Of a stretch of 6,093 bases of DNA, positions 5,067 through 6,093 are shown piece after piece. This DNA comes from Nitrososphaeria archaeon (GTDB taxonomy: Archaea; Thermoproteota; Nitrososphaeria; Geothermarchaeales; JDFR-13): positions 1 through 6,093 of the forward strand of contig JALTNJ010000099.1 of the NCBI GenBank assembly GCA_027000765.1, read 5' to 3'. The notes beneath the pieces are model-generated. The model saw only the letters and a list, made by a program, of their open reading frames with translations, had not been told where the DNA came from and searched no databases. Both the position numbers and the translations under genes were made by a program. The number at the start of each line of letters is the position of its first letter. The first letter of the stretch is position 1.

Positions 5067-6093
5067 ATGTCCAATGAACTTAGGAAGCTTATAGAGGCCT
5101 TTGCACTTGAGAATGCCCTGGCCCATGATGGTAAGGCGTCCTTCGACGCCGTGATCAAGAAATTATTGGGTGCTCGGCCGGAGTATCGCTCGAAGGTTAG
5201 GGAGATAATACCAATTATTAGGGAGATAGTTGACATGGTATCCTCCCTAGATCCTGATGAGCAGATGCATAGATACGAGTCTCTTAAGGAACTCATTCCT
5301 CATAGGGAGAGGGCTAGGGATACGGAGGGGATGCTGCCTCCCCTACCTGGTGGGGTTGAGGGTAAGGTTGTAACTAGATTTGCTCCCAATCCGGATTTCG
5401 TCCTCCACCTAGGTTCTTTAAGACCACTTCTATTATCATATGAATATGCCAAGAGGTATAGGGGGCGGTTCATACTCAGGTTTGAAGATACTGATCCTAG
5501 GACTAAGAAGCCTGAGCCGATTTACTATGAGATGATCCTCAAGGATCTCGAGTGGCTGGATACGCCGCCTGATGAAGTATATTACCAGAGTGAGCGTCTC
5601 GAGCTCTACTATGATGTGGCGAGGAAGCTTATTGAAAAGGGGCATGCATATGTCTGTCTATGTAGTAGGGAGCATTTCTCGGAGCTTGTGAAGACTGGCC
5701 AGGCATGTCCACATAGGATTCAGTCTCCTGAGGAGAATCTGAAGCTGTTCGAGAAGATGGTTTCAGGGGGCTTCGGCGAGGGTGAGGCTGTCCTCCGTAT
5801 AAAGACAGACTTATCCCATCCAAATCCATCTATTAGGGACTGGCCTGCCCTTAGGATAATAGATACTAGGAGATATCCCCATCCACGTGTGGGGAGTAAG
5901 TATTTTGTCTGGCCCCTATACAACTTCTCTTGTGCCGTGGATGACCATTACATGGGTGTGACACATATATTCAGGGGGGAGGAGCATAGGGTTAATGAGG
6001 AGAAGCAGCGGTATATCTATACATATATGGGGTGGAAGCCCCCGACTACAATACACCATGGTAAACTAGCTATTCCAGAGGGTATACTGAGTA
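5067..6093 (+). CDS. gltX: Glutamyl-tRNA synthetase, archaeal type, N-terminal part (3' end outside window)
   Basis: Class I synthetase that charges tRNA with glutamate. Archaeal GluRS is usually non-discriminating and also forms Glu-tRNA(Gln) for the amidotransferase route, but that cannot be judged here. The visible 342 residues include the archaeal N-terminal extension (about 1-95: LRKLIEAFALENAL, KVREIIPIIREIV) and then the catalytic fold. The HIGH signature appears as HLGS (114-117) within RFAPNPDFVLHLGSLRP, as in TACK-type enzymes. RFEDTDPR (138-145), the AYVCLC segment with C197 and C199, ACPHR with C214, and VWPLYNFSCAVDDH through VTHIFRGEEH (281-307) follow. The KMSKS-type loop and anticodon-binding domain are beyond the right edge; about 200 or more residues are missing compared with full archaeal enzymes. 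ATG 5067 is preceded by AGG (5059-5061) and matches the usual start of the family. The 29-nt gap after idsA suggests co-transcription. Confidence 0.95.
   Translation, partial: MSNELRKLIEAFALENALAHDGKASFDAVIKKLLGARPEYRSKVREIIPIIREIVDMVSSLDPDEQMHRYESLKELIPHRERARDTEGMLPPLPGGVEGKVVTRFAPNPDFVLHLGSLRPLLLSYEYAKRYRGRFILRFEDTDPRTKKPEPIYYEMILKDLEWLDTPPDEVYYQSERLELYYDVARKLIEKGHAYVCLCSREHFSELVKTGQACPHRIQSPEENLKLFEKMVSGGFGEGEAVLRIKTDLSHPNPSIRDWPALRIIDTRRYPHPRVGSKYFVWPLYNFSCAVDDHYMGVTHIFRGEEHRVNEEKQRYIYTYMGWKPPTTIHHGKLAIPEGILS

Noticed and set aside
1..6093. Search for CRISPR repeats, insertion sequences, tRNAs, toxin-antitoxin or defence genes
   Set aside because: None was seen. The window is almost filled by recognisable housekeeping genes on one strand, so no claim of a new defence or mobile system is supported.

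Overview
The window looks like chromosomal core-gene DNA from an archaeon, all coding on the + strand. It carries the tail of an RNA polymerase subunit N gene, an archaeal S2 ribosomal protein, an archaeal Memo-like protein, an FMN-type (type 2) IPP isomerase, a geranylgeranyl diphosphate synthase and an archaeal-type glutamyl-tRNA synthetase. Arg codons are mostly AGG/AGA and Ile is often ATA, a bias common in thermophilic archaea. The enolase has unusual signatures (SRGSYSIEV, NDEGAW, GVVGGER) that I recall from Thaumarchaeota/Aigarchaeota-like enolases. The GluRS active-site motif (RFAPNPDFVLHLGS) recalls TACK archaea. My best guess is a thermophilic member of the TACK group (Thermoproteota in the broad sense); genus and species cannot be read from this sequence.

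Layout: 1-73, C-terminal end of rpoN, overlapping the start of enolase (60-1307). After a 43-nt gap come S2 (1351-1986) and, overlapping it by 8 nt, the Memo-family gene (1979-2854). A short AT-rich gap (2855-2959) holds a T-rich possible terminator and a TATA-like promoter. Then come fni/idi2 (about 2960-4054) and the GGPP synthase gene (4054-5037), joined by a one-base TAATG overlap. After a 29-nt gap, gltX starts at 5067 and runs off the right end. Only one stretch longer than 50 nt is non-coding; no RNA genes, mobile elements, CRISPR or inverted-repeat systems were seen.

How the genes fit together: the first block is the old archaeal transcription/translation/glycolysis cluster (rpoN, eno, rpsB, Memo). 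The second block supplies membrane lipid precursors: Fni makes DMAPP from IPP, and the prenyltransferase condenses these to the C20 chain of archaeal ether lipids. gltX follows. In many archaea this neighbourhood also contains rpoK, mevalonate kinase, isopentenyl phosphate kinase and an RNase J-type nuclease; none of these is between the genes here, so the cluster is a compact version. I found no evidence of an unknown system; the notable points are family variants, gene overlaps and the missing cluster members.
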